Notes: generated by a model not told the origin, from the sequence alone. 64,000 nt of DNA from JAJPKK01 sp963747835 (GCA_963747835.1 CAVVGO010000005.1:2666001-2730000); one strand, 5' to 3'; numbered from the stretch's first letter, positions 17,737-26,925 are shown. Translations and numbers: made by a program.

Positions 17737-19693
17737 TCACCGCGGATCGGTCACGACGTCGATCAGGGCGGGTTCGCCGCGCCTGACCACCGCGAGGGCG
17801 CGTTTCAGCGCCGGGCCGAGGTCCTTGGGGTCGGTGATCGGCCCCTCGCCATAGACCCCGAAGCCGCGTGCCACCGTGGCGTAATCCACGTTCGGATCCA
17901 TGATGGTGGTGCCGATCTGCGGTGTTCTCGATGCCGCGGCCGAGGCGGTTCGCCATCGCTTGCAGGTACATATATTCCTGGTGATAGGCGCGGTTGTTCT
18001 GCACGATGTAGAGTAGCGGGATGTGATGGTGCGCCGCCGTCCACAGCGTGCTCGGCACGAACATCAGGTCGCCGTCGCCGTTGAAGGTCACCGTCACGCG
18101 GCCATGGCGCTTGTTGGCGAGCGCGGCGCCGAGCGAGGCCGGCGCATTGTAGCCGATGCCGGCGCCGCCCGAGCCGCCGTTCCAGCGGTGCGCCTTGTCG
18201 AAATTCCACAGCCGGTGCGGCCAGGTATTGGCGATGGTGTTGCCGACCAGGGACCAGTCATCGTCCTTGATCTGGTCGTAGACCTCCGCGCACATCCGCG
18301 CGGTGGTGATTGGGCTCGCGTCCCAGCCGATGGTGGCGTCCGATTTGCTCTGCTCCACCATGGCGAAGTGCGACGCCGCATAGCGCTTGCCGCGCGCCTC
18401 GAAAGCCGACTTGCGGCTCGCGTCGACGAGTTTCCTCACCTCCGCGGTCAACGCCGGCAGCGAGGATTCGCCGTCGCCCGCGATCGCGAGATCGACCTCG
18501 GAATAGCGCCCGAAGTCCTGGAAATTGGCCTTGAGGTACATGTCGCGCAGGCCGAGCGAGATGATCTTGGTGCCGGGCTTGTAGAGCGGCCGCGACGAGC
18601 GAACGATGCGGTCGCTGAACGCGTTGAGCGCCGCCCATTGATCGTTCATCTCGATGCCGAGGATGACGTCGGCCTGACCGACCACCACGTTGCGGCGGAA
18701 CGTCTGGTTGAGCGGATGGCGCGACGGGAAGTTCGAGCGGCCCACCCGGTCCATCACGGCGCATTGCAGCGCTTCGGCAAGTTCGACGAGCCGGTCCATG
18801 CCGGCCGGCGTGCGCGCCATGCGATCGACCACGATCAGCGGCGCCTGGGCTCCCACCAGCAACTTGGCGGCTTCGGCGAGCGCGCCGGAATCGGCCTGCG
18901 GCGGGATCACTTTCGCGAGCTTGGGAATATGCAGACTCTCCGCTTCGCTGATCGGATTTTCCTGCAACTCGGCGTCGAGCGAGAGCATCACCGGGCCCAT
19001 CGGCGGAGTGACGGCGATCTTGTAGGCCCGCACCGCCGACTCGGCGAAATGCTGCAGCGAGACCGGCTGATCGTCCCATTTGGTGTAGTCGCGCACGTTG
19101 GCGGCGATATCGACCGCCGAGTGCACCCATTCGGCGGTCGAATTGCCGCGCTTGTTGGCTTCGAGGATGTTGCCGCCCATCACGTAGACCGGGACGCGGT
19201 CGCACCAGGCATTATACATCGCCATGGTGGCGTGCTGCAGGCCGACCACGCCGTGGCAGATCATCGCCATCGGCTTGCCCTCCATCTTGGCGTAGCCGTG
19301 CGCCATCGCCACCGCGATCTCCTCGTGGGGACACGTGAGGATCTCCGGCTTGACGTTCTTGCCGTAGTTCACGACGGCCTCGTGCAGGCCGCGGAAGCTC
19401 GATGCGCAGTTCATCGCAAGATAGTCGATGTCCAGCGTCTTAAAGACATCGACCATGAAATCGCCGCCGCTGCTGGTCTGGGTAACCGGATCCTTGTCCG
19501 GCGGCGACGTTTCCACCGCGATCTGGATCGGTCCGGGCGCGGCTGCCTTGAGGTTCGCCTGCGCCGCGACCGGCGCGACGCCTTGGGCGGTCGCGGCAAC
19601 CGGCGGCGTCATCGCGGCGGCGGCGCCCGCCAGCGTCGCCCCTTTCAGGAACTTGCGGCGATCCGGATCTGGCTGTTGACGGCGTTTCGACAT
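17737..19693 (-). CDS. Tat-exported thiamine-diphosphate-dependent enzyme (acetolactate synthase / benzoylformate decarboxylase superfamily), one frameshift
   Basis: About 650 residues. The start at 19693 follows GGAG seven bases upstream. A twin-arginine signal (DRRKFLKGATLAGAAAAM) precedes the N-terminal PYR domain with the cofactor-activating Glu in TCPHEEIAVAMAHGYAKMEG. The central domain follows, then the PP domain with the ThDP motif GDGD (VTFNGDGDLMFVPS) and NN (YIVQNNRAYHQEYMY). One frame change near 17919 restores the C-terminus (IGTTIMDPNVDYATVARGFG to ALIDVVTDPR) and a TGA at 17737-17739. ThDP enzymes of this family act on 2-keto acids and are normally cytoplasmic. A Tat signal and a following cytochrome c suggest an oxidising periplasmic enzyme. 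Substrate unknown. Confidence 0.85.
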
Positions 19694-19941
19694 GGCATTC
19701 CTCCAAATAGCGCTTTTCCGCGGCGCAGCGTGCGGGCTTCGGTTTCGGAGGCGATACTCGGCTGCCAGCGCAGCCCGGTCAAGACGGCTTACGCTATGCG
19801 ACATCGAGCGCAGCGCGGCCGACGGGGCGGCCGCGCTGGCGCGGGTGGCTGGACGACGAATCCCATGCGCGGGCGCGCAGCCGATGGCCGGCGGGGCGCC
19901 CGCGCAGAATCATCCAGTCATGTGTCGAGAGGGTCCGGCGC

Positions 19942-20562
19942 CTACAAGGTGCCGCCGACGCTGAGCGAGACCGGCGCAAGGCCGCTGAAGCCGATCGCGC
20001 GGGCCGCCGCCGGACTGAGGTCGATCACCCGCCCGTGGACAAACGGGCCGCGGTCGTTGATGCGCACCACCACCGAGCGCCCATTGGACCGGTTCGTGAC
20101 GGTGACGTGGGTGCCGAATGGCAGGCTGCGGTGGGCAGCCGTCATGGCTTCGGGGTTCATGTGCTCCCCGCTGGCGGTGTGCCCGTCGCTATAGACCGAG
20201 GCGATGCCCGATCCTTCGAAGCCGGAGTCGTCGTGCGTGCCGGCGTGAGCGCTGGCATGCGCGCTGGCGTGGGCGCTGGCGTGGGACCGTTCGTGATGCG
20301 TCAATCTTGCAAAGGTCCGTTCGTGGTGCGCCCGTTCGTGACGTGCGGTCCTTACGTGGGCGCTTTCGTGGTGCGCGGTCCTTTCACGGACCTTTTCGTG
20401 GTGCGCGACCCTCGCATGACCCCGATGCGCGTGCGCAGACGAGGGGCTGGCAAGACCAGCCGTAAGCGTGAGCGCGAGGGTGCCGGTCATCGCGGCGGTG
20501 GTGAGAAAACGACGATGTGTCCTGGTTTGGAGATGTTTCAATACCGAGTCCTTTCTTGACAT
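19942..20562 (-). CDS. rlpA: RlpA-like double-psi beta-barrel protein with a histidine-rich region
   Basis: A 206-residue exported protein. The start at 20562 gives a signal peptide (THRRFLTTAAMTGTLALTLT and following) and is preferred over a distant TTG. Residues about 41-110 hold 18 His in Ala/Arg/Glu-rich repeats (AHHERTFARLTHHERSHASA). The RlpA domain covers about 118-200, with GIASVYSDGHTASGEHM, LPFGTHVTVTNRSNGRSVVV and RINDRGPFVHGRVIDLS, including the conserved Asp of NDRGPF. RlpA proteins bind or cleave peptidoglycan glycan strands near division sites. The His-rich spacer is unusual and could bind metal ions; that is inference. There is no SPOR domain. Confidence 0.85.
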   Translation of the reverse strand: MSRKDSVLKHLQTRTHRRFLTTAAMTGTLALTLTAGLASPSSAHAHRGHARVAHHEKVRERTAHHESAHVRTARHERAHHERTFARLTHHERSHASAHASAHASAHAGTHDDSGFEGSGIASVYSDGHTASGEHMNPEAMTAAHRSLPFGTHVTVTNRSNGRSVVVRINDRGPFVHGRVIDLSPAAARAIGFSGLAPVSLSVGGTL

Positions 20563-20857
20563 TTCACTTGAGATTCGCCCCGCAACGCCAAGAGAAACGA
20601 AGGCAAAGGCCTGAGCCTTGGCCTGACGATCGCTTGGCAATGTGGGGGATACCCTTCATTTCGAAGGGGCGCGGCTTCTCGCCCGCAACTTTGTCGGGAA
20701 TAGGGCGACCCTCGCGGCGCTGCGGCATTGCGCTTGCGGGTAGGCTTCGCTATACGAACCCGATCTTACGCGGGCAGCGCGCCATCAAGCCCTCGCCGGG
20801 CATCGCGGCGCATCGGGGCGGGCCGAGCGAAAGACGTCATTTGTCAGGAAGTTAGCA

Positions 20858-21139
20858 ATGTCTTCCACGTTCGATACGGTCGCCAATATCATTGCCGAGA
20901 CGTGCGACATTCCCCGCGACACCATCAAGCCGGAAAGCCACGCCATCAACGATCTCGGCATCGACAGCCTGGACTTCCTCGACATCGCATTCGCCATCGA
21001 CAAGGCGTTCGGGATCAAGCTTCCGCTCGAGCAGTGGACCCAGGAGGTCAACGACGGCAAGGCCACCACCGAGCAGTATTTCGTGCTCGGCAACCTGTGC
21101 GACCGCATCGACGGCCTGGTCGCCGCAAAGGGGGCGTGA
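20858..21139 (+). CDS. acpXL: Acyl carrier protein AcpXL
   Basis: A 93-residue specialised acyl carrier for the very-long-chain hydroxy fatty acid that is attached to lipid A in Hyphomicrobiales. The phosphopantetheine-attachment Ser is S37 in NDLGIDSLDFLDIAFAIDKA. The C-terminal LPLEQWTQEVNDGKATTEQY is characteristic of AcpXL and distinguishes it from the housekeeping AcpP. AGGAAG lies six bases before the ATG. It heads a cluster with fabZ, two ketosynthases and a reductase on the same strand; the matching alcohol-dehydrogenase-like gene and acyltransferase lie 8-10 kb further on. This gene is intact. Confidence 0.95.
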   Translation: MSSTFDTVANIIAETCDIPRDTIKPESHAINDLGIDSLDFLDIAFAIDKAFGIKLPLEQWTQEVNDGKATTEQYFVLGNLCDRIDGLVAAKGA

Positions 21140-21154
21140 CCGCCCACCCCTGAC

Positions 21155-21635
21155 ATGCGGCTTGAATATTTTCAGCTGATCGACCGGATCGTCGAACTCG
21201 ATCTCGACGGCCGCCACATCAGGGCGCAGGCACAGGTCCCCGACACCAGCACGATCTTCGAGGGCCACTTTCCCGGCCATCCGCTCATGCCCGGCGTGCT
21301 GCTGATCGAATCGATGGCGCAGACCTCGGGCTGGCTGATCATCGGCGATCGACCGATTTGAGCGCATGCCGTTCCTCGCCGCCGTCAAGGAGGCCAAGCT
21401 GCGCACCTTCGTGTCGCCGGGCCAGATGCTGTCGCTCGACGGCCGACCTCGTGCACGAAGGCTCGGGCTTCGCGGTGACCAGGGCCGCCGTCGATGGTCG
21501 ACGGCAAGACGGTGGCGCGACGCTGACATCACGTTCCGCGTGCATGGCGTTTCCCGGATCCGAAATTCCGCACCAGCATGGAGGCGACGGCGGCCGCCGA
21601 TCGGGTTCCCGACGCAGGCGCCCGCTCATGGCTGA
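21155..21635 (+). pseudogene. fabZ: 3-hydroxyacyl-ACP dehydratase FabZ (lipid A VLCFA cluster), frameshifted
   Basis: Hot-dog-fold dehydratase of the very-long-chain acyl pathway. The first 67 residues are clean and include the active-site block TIFEGHFPGHPLMPGVLLIE with its catalytic His. After about 21345 the frame changes at least three times: MPFLAAVKEAKLRTFVSPGQ, then ADLVHEGSGFAVTRAAVD, then an end of IGFPTQAPAHG with TGA at 21633-21635. The reconstructed length, about 160 residues, matches the family. Start ATG 21155 lies 15 bases after acpXL. Whether the indels are biological or errors cannot be decided here. Confidence 0.82.
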
Positions 21636-21640
21636 ACCTC

Positions 21641-22884
21641 ATGGCTGAGCCCATGGCTGAGGCGGCCGCGGAGTGCTGGATCACCGGCATCGGCATCCTC
21701 TCCTGCCTCGGCGAAGGACCGGACGCGCATTGGCGGGCGCTCGACGGCGGCAAGGCCCACGTCGACCGCACGACCTTCGCGCCCTATCGTCGTCCATCCG
21801 CTGCGCGCCCGATGAGCTTCGACGCGCAGATCCCCAAGAAGGGCGATCAGCGCCAGATGGAGCCGTGGCAGCGCATCGGCGTCTATGCGGCCGGCCTCGC
21901 GCTCGACAGCGCCGGCGTCAAGGGCAAGGCCGACATCCTCGGCCGCATGGACATGATCGTCGCGGCCGGCGGCGGCGAGCGCGATCTTGCGGTCGACAGC
22001 GCGATCCTCACCGGCATGCCCAAGGCCGCAAATGCCGGACGCGCTTCCTCAACGAGCGGCTGATGAACGACCTGCGGCCGACACTGTTCCTGGCGCAGCT
22101 CTCCAACCTGCTCGCCGGCAACATCTCGATCGTGCACGGCGTCACCGGCTCCTCGCGCACGTTCATGGGCGAGGAATCCGCCGGCGTCGACGCGGTGCGC
22201 ATCGCGCTCGCGCGCATCGCCGCCGGCACAAAGCGATATTGCGCTGGTCGGCGGCGCCGCAGAACGGCGAGCGCAAGGAAATGCTGATGCTCTACGAGTT
22301 CGGCGGCTTCATCGCTCAAGGGCGACTTCGCGCCGGTGTGGGAGCGCGGCGCCAATCCGGGCTTTGCGCTTGCCTCGATGGGCGCGTTCCTGGTGCTCGA
22401 GAGCGCCGCGCCACGCGCAGCGCACGCGGCGCCAAGCCGTTGGCGCGGCTCGCGGGCGTCGCTCAATGCGCTGTTCCGACCGCAAGCCCGGCGCGGTGAC
22501 GGCGACGCTCGAGGCACTGTGGCAGCACAGCTCGCGCCGCGGCACGCGCCGCCGAGACGGCGGTCGATCTCGGGCGCGACCGGCGTTGCGGCCGCCACCG
22601 CGGAGGAACGCGCGTTTCTCGCCGCCCATCCGGAACTTGCGTTCCGCGCTACCGGCAACCCATCTCGGCCACGGGGTCGAGCCGCAATTCGCCATGAACA
22701 TCGCGCTTGCGGCGCTCGCGGTCAGCCACGGAAAATTGTTTGCATCGGTGGATCGCCGGCGAGCGGCCGATGGACGGGGCGCTGAGCCGCGGCCGTGGTC
22801 ACCGGCGTCGGGCACTGGCGCGGCGAAGGCCTCGCCCTGGTGCAGGCGGCGGATGGCCAGGCGACGGGCAACGGCGCCGGGTAA
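21641..22884 (+). pseudogene. Beta-ketoacyl-ACP synthase-like protein (FabF2-type, active-site Cys absent), frameshifted
   Basis: Thiolase-fold KAS-like protein, the first of two in the cluster. Pieces in order are AECWITGIGILSCLGEGPDA, QMEPWQRIGVYAAGLALDSA, LAGNISIVHGVTGSSRTFMG, LMLYEFGGFI, RGANPGFALASMGAFLVLES, ISGATGVAAATAEERAFLA, and HLGHGVEPQFAMNIALAALA. At least six frame changes are needed. Aligned by eye with the next gene, the catalytic Cys position is Glu (GEESAGVDAVRIALARI against TACASGASAIQLGIEAI). The first His motif (AHGTG) is ISGATG; one His remains in GHGVEPQF. This pattern resembles chain-length-factor (KS-beta) subunits. The start ATG at 21641 follows the fabZ stop; it ends with TAA at 22882-22884. 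Confidence 0.78.
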
Positions 22885-22895
22885 CGGGGAGCAAC

Positions 22896-24174
22896 ATGCG
22901 CGATAAGATGGGACGCCCGATCGTCGTCGTCACCGGCAGCGGCATCGTGACGTCGCTCGGCGCCGGCAAGGCCGACAACTGGAAGCGCCTCACCGCCGGC
23001 GAATCCGGCATCCGCGCCATCACGCGATTTCCGACCGACAGCTTGAAGACCAAGATCGCCGGCACCGTCGATTTCGTGCCGGTCGAGCCGCTTACTCGGC
23101 GCCCGAACTGTCGGAGCGCCTCGCCGAGCTCGCCGTCGAGGAGGCGATCGCCGGAAGCCGGCATCGGCGCGCCGCGGCCATTTCCCGGGTCCGCTGTTTC
23201 TCGCGGTGGCGCCGATCGAGCTCGAATGGCCGCAGCGCGAGGCGCTCGCCGCAAGCTCGGGCGCCAACGACGCGGTCGAGCTATGACGATCTGCTGCGCG
23301 CCGCCGCGACCGGCCGGTTCCGCCGACTATCACAGCGCTTCCTGTTCGGCTCGGTCGGCGAAGGGCTGGCGGAGAAGTTCGGCACCAAGGGCTCGCCGAT
23401 TTCGCTCTCGACCGCCTGCGCCTCGGGCGCGAGCGCGATCCAGCTCGGCATCGAGGCGATCCGGCGCGGCGAAACCGACGCCGCGCTGTGCGTTGCGACC
23501 GACGGCTCGGTCAATCCGGAGAGCCTGATCCGCTTTTCGCTCCTCTCGGCCCTGTCGGTCCAGAACGACCCGCCGCAGGCCGCGGCGAAGCCGTTTGCCA
23601 AGAACCGCGACGGCTTCGTCATGGCCGAAGGCGCCGGCGCCCTGGTGCTGGAAAGCTACGACGCCGCGATCGCGCGCGGCGCGCGGATCCGCGGCGTGAT
23701 CGCCGGCTGCGGCGAGCTTGCCGACAGCTTCCACCGCACCCGGTCGAGCCCGGACGGCAAGCCGATCATCGGCTGCATGAACAACGCCATCGCGGATGCC
23801 GGGCTCACGCCCGCCGACATCGACTACATCAATGCCCACGGCACCGGCACGCCGGAGAACGACAAGATGGAATGCCTCGGCGTCATCGGCGGTGCTCGGC
23901 GAGCGCGTCAAGGACGTGCCGATCTCGTCCAACAAATCGATGATCGGCCACACGCTGTCGGCGGCCGGCGCGGTCGAGGCGATCATCACCCTGATGACGC
24001 TGGAGCGAGCAGCGCATTCCGCCGACCATCAACTACCAGGTGCCGGACCCGGCGATCCCGATCGACGTGGTGCCGAACGTGGCGCGCGACGCGCGCATGC
24101 GCAACGCCATCTCCAATTCGTTCGGTTTCGGTGGCCAGAACGTATCGCTGGTGCTGGCGCGGGAGCCGGCCTGA
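22896..24174 (+). pseudogene. Beta-ketoacyl-ACP synthase II-type (FabF1), frameshifted
   Basis: Condensing enzyme with the full Cys-His-His set: STACASGASAIQLG (Cys), INAHGTGTPENDKME (His) and SNKSMIGHTLSAAGA (His). The N-terminus (MGRPIVVVTGSGIVTSLGAG) and C-terminus (RNAISNSFGFGGQNVSLVLA) are typical of FabF. Frame changes cluster between 23090 and 23340 and near 23890 and 24005. The long middle piece from about 23340 to 23880 is clean. The ATG at 22896 is 11 bases after the previous stop, and the TGA at 24172-24174 overlaps the ATG of the next gene by one base, which argues for a real operon. It probably elongates the acyl chain carried by AcpXL. Confidence 0.82.
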
Positions 24175-24941
24175 TGGCGGCGGCCGCCGCGAGGCGGCGC
24201 GTACTGGTGACCGGCGGCGGGCGCGGGCTCGGCGCCGCCATCGTCGCCGCACTGGCGGCGGCGGGCCACGACGTGACCTTCACGTTCCGCTCGGCGGCGG
24301 CCGAAGCGGAAGCGGCCTGCGCGGCGCTCGCCAAGGAGTTCCCGGACCAAAATTTCGCGGCGCGCGCGGTCGATCTCGCCGACAAAGCGGCGGTCGAAGC
24401 CTTCGCGACCACACTTGGCGACGAGCCGCCGTTCTCCGGCTTCGTACACAATGCCGGCCACACCTACGACACCCTCGCGGTGATCATGGACCAAGCCAAG
24501 GCCGAGGTCGCCATGCAGGTGAACTACTGGTCATTCACCCGGCTGGTGAACACGCTGGTGCGCCCGATGATGCGCACCAAGGATGGCCGCGTCGCCGTCA
24601 TCGGTTCGGTAACCGCGCTCCAGGCCAACCAGGGCAACGCCGCCTATGCGGCCTCGAAGGCTGCCCTCCTCGCTTACGTGCGCACGCTCGCCATCGAGGT
24701 CGCCCGCGCGGGCATCACGGCGAACTATGTGGCCCCGGGCTTCGTCGACACCGCGATGCTGGCGCCCTACGCCAAATATCGCGAGACTATCGAGACCCAA
24801 ATCCCAGCACGGCGCTTCGCGCGGCCGGACGAGGTCGCATCGGTCATCGCCTTCCTGATGTCGCCCGGCGCATCCTACATCACCGGCGCCGTGCTGCCGG
24901 TTGACGGCGGATTGTCGGCGGCGATCGGGATCCAGCGGTAG
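24174..24941 (+). CDS. FabG-like 3-oxoacyl-ACP reductase (SDR family)
   Basis: A 255-residue short-chain dehydrogenase. It has the nucleotide-binding motif TGGGRGLG (13-20), NAG (93-95), and the catalytic S145, Y158 and K162 in YAASKAALL. The C-terminus, ASYITGAVLPVDGGLSAAIG, is typical of FabG proteins. It starts at an ATG overlapping the stop of the upstream ketosynthase, so it is translationally coupled to the acyl cluster and most likely reduces the 3-oxo intermediate during very-long-chain acyl synthesis. Unlike its three upstream neighbours it is a clean open frame. It converges with the amidase gene, the stops being 12 bases apart. Confidence 0.88.
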   Translation: MAAAAARRRVLVTGGGRGLGAAIVAALAAAGHDVTFTFRSAAAEAEAACAALAKEFPDQNFAARAVDLADKAAVEAFATTLGDEPPFSGFVHNAGHTYDTLAVIMDQAKAEVAMQVNYWSFTRLVNTLVRPMMRTKDGRVAVIGSVTALQANQGNAAYAASKAALLAYVRTLAIEVARAGITANYVAPGFVDTAMLAPYAKYRETIETQIPARRFARPDEVASVIAFLMSPGASYITGAVLPVDGGLSAAIGIQR

Positions 24942-24953
24942 CGGAGTGGATCG

Positions 24954-25838
24954 CTATCTGTCGCGCGGAGCGCGGGCCGCCGCATTGACGGCCGGCGCAG
25001 CAACTGGGCGGCTGCGGACGACCTCGGGGCGTGGCGCGCGGACATCGCAGAACTTTTCGACCGCGGAGATCACCGCAGCGTCAATCAACTCCCGGCGCTC
25101 CGGCGACTTCACGGCGAGTTCCTCGTCACGATTGATGATCGAGCCCGCCTCGAGCAGGACCGCAGGCATCTGGGTTGCGCGCAACACGATGAGCTGGTCG
25201 TACAGGTAGACGCCGGCGTCCGCATCCACCAGTTCGCGACGCCGGTGGCCCATGAACGCTTCCGTATAATGGCGGGCGTGTTGCAGGCCGCGGTCCTTCA
25301 ATTGATGGCCGAGGAGCCTCGCGAACAGCAGGCTCGCGCTGAAATCGGGATTTTCGCGCGAGATGAACAGCGAATGGCCGCTGAACCGGTCGCTGAAGTG
25401 GCTTGGCTTATCCTCGAATTCCCAATTTTCCAGAAACACATCCGGCACCGAGTTGTGATGAATCGATAGGAACAGATTTGCCGATAGCTGGTTGGCGACG
25501 CCCACGCGCTTGAACAGGCTCGGTCTGGCGTCGCCGTCCGTAACCAGCAGAACTGTCTTGGTGAAACCGTTCGCGATCAGGCTATGCTGGATCTGCCAGG
25601 CGAGGTTAAAATTGAAATCGTATTCCGGTACGTTGCGCGCGCTCATCGCGCCGTGCGCCTCGGCGGTATGCCCGACATCCACGACGACGCGAAACTGCGA
25701 TCGATCGCATGCCGCGGGATCGGGCTTGGGCGCGCGACTGCCGGCCTCTTGCGACCACACCGTGGATGCGACGGCCGCCGCCAGCAACAGCGACAAGGCA
25801 ACCATCGAGATCGTCGCGACGTGGCGAAAGCGAGTCAT
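24954..25838 (-). CDS. N-acetylmuramoyl-L-alanine amidase (Amidase_3)
   Basis: A 294-residue exported zinc hydrolase that cleaves the bond between muramic acid and the peptide stem. The signal peptide is MTRFRHVATISMVALSLLLA and following. Zinc and catalytic positions are visible: His in VVVDVGHTAEAHGA, Glu in NVPEYDFNFNL, His in LFLSIHHNSVP and Glu in AVLLEAGSIINRDEE. The C-terminal 25 residues are Ala/Pro/Arg-rich. Its ATG (25838) directly abuts the TAG of the dipeptidase gene, so the two form a peptidoglycan-processing unit. It interrupts the lipid A acyl cluster on the opposite strand. Confidence 0.9.
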   Translation of the reverse strand: MTRFRHVATISMVALSLLLAAAVASTVWSQEAGSRAPKPDPAACDRSQFRVVVDVGHTAEAHGAMSARNVPEYDFNFNLAWQIQHSLIANGFTKTVLLVTDGDARPSLFKRVGVANQLSANLFLSIHHNSVPDVFLENWEFEDKPSHFSDRFSGHSLFISRENPDFSASLLFARLLGHQLKDRGLQHARHYTEAFMGHRRRELVDADAGVYLYDQLIVLRATQMPAVLLEAGSIINRDEELAVKSPERRELIDAAVISAVEKFCDVRAPRPEVVRSRPVAAPAVNAAARAPRDR

Positions 25839-26633
25839 CTACCGGACCGGAAAATCATAAGGATGATCCGGTGCCGATCGGTCGTTGAATTCGTAATGCC
25901 ACCACTCCCGCGCATAGTTGTGAAACCCCTCCGCGGCGAGCGCGCGTCGGAGCTTATCGCGATTCGAACGGGCCGTCGCTGGTATGTCCGGGCTCGCCGT
26001 CGCGCTGCGGTCTGAAAAGCAATCGTATGCCGTACCAAAGTCGAGGCTGGATTCCGCAACCCTCTGCTCGAAGGGACCATCGCAGCGTCCACCCTCATGG
26101 GAGGAAGTAACATCATCCGCGTCCGCGCGCGCGAGGCCGACATCGACCGCAATCCCGCGCGAGTGACGGGAATGCGTCGCGATGTAACCAAGCGCGAACA
26201 GGCTCGACTTATCGAGAGCCGGATAGAACACGGACTTCATGCTGTCCCCTCCCCGCGACCGTGACCACGCCACAAAAGCCCGCACGGCGCGTTCGGGCCG
26301 GTAGCAGTCATAGACCTTCAAAGCAAAGCCTTCCGCCGACAGCCGCGCCTGTGCGCGCCCGAGTGCCCGCGCCGCGGGTTCCCGCAGGATGCACGCGGCG
26401 CGTTCGTAACCCGGTACAACCTGCCCGGTGAAATTGAAGGTGCCGGCATAGCGGATGTCCTGGCGGATTGAAGGCGCGACGTCGCGCAGGCGAACAAACC
26501 CCGGCGGAATAGCCTCCTCGCTCCAGGCGCTTTGCGCGACAAGCGCCACCATGGCGAAAATCATGGTCCAGAGCCCCCAAGCGCCTCGCCTCCGCCGCAT
26601 TACGCGATCGGCCGTTGCGCGCAAGGCTCCCAT
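25839..26633 (-). CDS. D-alanyl-D-alanine dipeptidase (VanX/DdpX-like, M15D)
   Basis: A 264-residue zinc dipeptidase. A membrane or signal segment (WTMIFAMVALVAQSAWS) follows an Arg-rich N-terminus, so the protein is probably periplasmic. Zinc ligands are in HSRGIAVDVG (the SxHxxGxAxD motif, SRHSRGIAVD) and EWWHYEF (the EWWH motif). The family releases D-Ala from D-Ala-D-Ala. In Gram-negative bacteria without vanHA-type genes it usually serves peptidoglycan recycling or nutrition, not glycopeptide resistance, and no such genes are near. It is the first gene of the two-gene unit with the amidase. Confidence 0.88.
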   Translation of the reverse strand: MGALRATADRVMRRRRGAWGLWTMIFAMVALVAQSAWSEEAIPPGFVRLRDVAPSIRQDIRYAGTFNFTGQVVPGYERAACILREPAARALGRAQARLSAEGFALKVYDCYRPERAVRAFVAWSRSRGGDSMKSVFYPALDKSSLFALGYIATHSRHSRGIAVDVGLARADADDVTSSHEGGRCDGPFEQRVAESSLDFGTAYDCFSDRSATASPDIPATARSNRDKLRRALAAEGFHNYAREWWHYEFNDRSAPDHPYDFPVR

Positions 26634-26899
26634 TCACCCGCCACAAGAAACGTTGTCCGGATCAGCCATCCAGTGGAATGCGAGGATAACGCGACCGCGG
26701 CCGGGTGCAACCCCCGATCCCTCCCGTTCGGCTTGATGGCGCCCGATTTATCGCAAGGGAGTTGCCACGAGCGTCGCGCGCGCGGCCGTTAAGTTGCGGT
26801 TGGGTCTACTTCGCGGTGGGCGGCGACGCCGATCCAAACCACTGTTGCCCGCGAAAATCCCTTTCCGGACGAATCCTGCCGAGGCTCAAAAGTGTGGAG
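26634..26899. other. Intergenic region
   Basis: About 270 bases upstream of the dipeptidase gene. It presumably carries that operon's promoter. No small gene or structured RNA was recognised apart from the hairpin at its right edge. Confidence 0.4.
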
Positions 26900-26925
26900 C
26901 TCCCGCGCTCACTCAAGCGCGGGAG
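26900..26925 (-). terminator. Hairpin downstream of the NTF2-like gene
   Basis: Perfect 10-bp arms (CTCCCGCGCT and AGCGCGGGAG) with a six-base loop lie 12 bases beyond the stop at 26938. On the minus strand the T-run (TTTT) comes about 8 bases after the stem rather than immediately, so its strength as an intrinsic terminator is uncertain. Confidence 0.6.

Noticed and set aside
17348..19804. Single 818-residue fusion of ThDP enzyme and cytochrome c
   Set aside because: The join passes through an out-of-frame stretch (DRHHHHGSERG). Correcting one frameshift near 17919 restores the enzyme's own C-terminus and stop five bases before the cytochrome start.
20858..24941. Polyketide or aryl-polyene biosynthetic cluster
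   Set aside because: AcpXL and LpxXL identity and the order acpXL-fabZ-KS-KS fit the lipid A acyl cluster; no aromatase, cyclase or PKS genes are present.
25839..26633. Glycopeptide-resistance gene (vanX) interpretation
   Set aside because: No vanH, vanA or VanRS-type genes are present, and the protein has an export segment; a peptidoglycan turnover role fits better.
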